A stretch of DNA of 6,780 nt from Candidatus Hodarchaeota archaeon (GTDB lineage Archaea; Asgardarchaeota; Heimdallarchaeia; Hodarchaeales; YT1-039), in contig JAEOTF010000093.1 of assembly GCA_016840025.1 (NCBI GenBank), positions 1-6,780 of the forward strand. The letters run 5' to 3'. How positions within the stretch are numbered: position 1 is the first letter of the stretch; every line of letters begins with the position of its first letter. This document shows positions 6,133 through 6,780 of this stretch, in pieces. The translations under genes were made by a program, and so were the position numbers. The notes under the pieces are model-generated. The model was not told the origin of the DNA. It saw only the letters and a program-made list of their open reading frames with translations, and searched no databases.

Positions 6133-6780
6133 TTGGCCAATTCTACCACACTTAAAACATCTGCCGCGAGGTTTGCTTTATTTGTGACCTTATCTATTGG
6201 AACATCAAAAGTCTTCAACCTCCTTTTTATAAAAATCTTTACTAACATTCTAACAGCGGAGCAATACGGTCTTTTTCAATTTTTCTTAGATACTAATAGT
6301 TTTATTGGAGGTCTAGCTGCCTTTGGTTTGACTGATGCTATTTTCCGGTATACAGTCAAGTATGATGTATCAAAGAGCTTAGAAAACTATAAGAATATGG
6401 TGATAAGTGGATTTACAATATTATTATTAACACAAACTATCTTTATTTCAATAATATTTACACTAAATTTCTTACAAGTGCAATTGTTCCAAACAGACTA
6501 CTATACTATACTTATAATTGCTACATCGCTAGTTATTTATTTTCAATTAACGGTAACTGTTTTTATAACAATAATTAAAGCAAAACAATTTGCTAGAACA
6601 TATTTCATTATTGTTGGGTTTCAACCATTATGTTATTTGGTAATTGGATTGTTTTTTGTTATCATTGGGGATAACAAAGAGCTAGGTCTAATTTATGGTT
6701 ATATTATTACCCAGGGAATTTATGCTTTCGTGCTTATCCTAAGATTTTTTCCCATGTTCAAAGGAGGCAGATTTTCAGTA
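6133..6780 (+). CDS. Wzx/MATE-type polysaccharide flippase, N-terminal part (cut by window end)
   Basis: The frame is open without interruption from TTG 6133 to the last base, giving 216 residues; complete flippases of this kind have about 400-500. It begins MANSTTLKTSAARFALFVTLSIG. Hydrophobic segments lie at about residues 13-37, 45-66, 90-115, 123-147, 156-178 and 184-204, which fits the first six of 12-14 membrane helices. The early TAEQYGLFQFF segment (41-51) followed by GGLAAFGLTDAIFRY (59-73) matches the conserved 'eeyGly...Gl..a..Ry' pattern of the polysaccharide_synt / MATE-like MOP superfamily. Such proteins move lipid-linked oligosaccharides across the cytoplasmic membrane. It starts 41 bp after the asparagine-synthase-like gene and is probably cotranscribed with it. 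The TTG start is supported by GTGAT upstream and by the lack of any other suitable codon. The substrate cannot be inferred from sequence. Confidence 0.88.
   Translation, partial: MANSTTLKTSAARFALFVTLSIGTSKVFNLLFIKIFTNILTAEQYGLFQFFLDTNSFIGGLAAFGLTDAIFRYTVKYDVSKSLENYKNMVISGFTILLLTQTIFISIIFTLNFLQVQLFQTDYYTILIIATSLVIYFQLTVTVFITIIKAKQFARTYFIIVGFQPLCYLVIGLFFVIIGDNKELGLIYGYIITQGIYAFVLILRFFPMFKGGRFSV

Noticed and set aside
6066..6248. Minus-strand 60-residue open frame across the asparagine-synthase-like/flippase junction
   Set aside because: It overlaps the flippase coding start on the other strand, and the + strand frame is clearly the real gene.

Overview
This window is a stretch of a cell-surface polysaccharide / glycoconjugate gene cluster from an AT-rich prokaryote (about one third G+C by eye). 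All supported genes lie on the + strand. I cannot settle the organism. The two clearest translation signals (GGTGA and GTGAT a few bases before TTG codons) would suit many archaea, including AT-rich ones such as Asgard lineages, but also AT-rich bacteria. No rRNA, tRNA or lineage-marker gene is present.

Layout. Positions 2-559 hold the C-terminal part of a GT4-family glycosyltransferase. It appears to be a broken gene: an in-frame TAG at 59-61 interrupts recognisable homology, and several conserved residues, including the second Glu of the E-x7-E motif, are replaced. A LegB-like NAD-dependent nucleotide-sugar 4,6-dehydratase (543-1529) overlaps its end by 17 bp. After 29 bp comes a DegT/DnrJ/EryC1/StrS PLP aminotransferase (1559-2713). 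A gap of about 240 bp (2714-2953) separates this sugar-nucleotide module from a second group: an apparently intact GT4 glycosyltransferase (TTG start, 2954-4171), an asparagine-synthase-like protein with an intact ATP-pyrophosphatase motif but a stripped-down glutaminase domain (4286-6091), and the first 216 codons of a Wzx/MATE-type polysaccharide flippase (TTG start, 6133 to beyond the window end).

How they fit together. The dehydratase and aminotransferase would convert UDP- (or GDP-) GlcNAc to a 4-keto-6-deoxy and then a 4-amino-4,6-dideoxy nucleotide sugar, the shared first steps towards bacillosamine or legionaminic-acid-type sugars. The GT4 enzyme would add a sugar to a lipid-linked glycan, the asparagine-synthase-like protein would plausibly amidate a carboxylate on the glycan or its precursor, and the flippase would export the lipid-linked unit. 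No acetyltransferase (PglD/LegH type) or sialic-acid-synthase-like gene is in the window, so the final sugar is undetermined.

The gene types are familiar. I see no convincing evidence of a wholly new system. The oddest items are the decayed glycosyltransferase, the asparagine-synthase-like protein without a nucleophilic Cys, and the paired TTG-start architecture.
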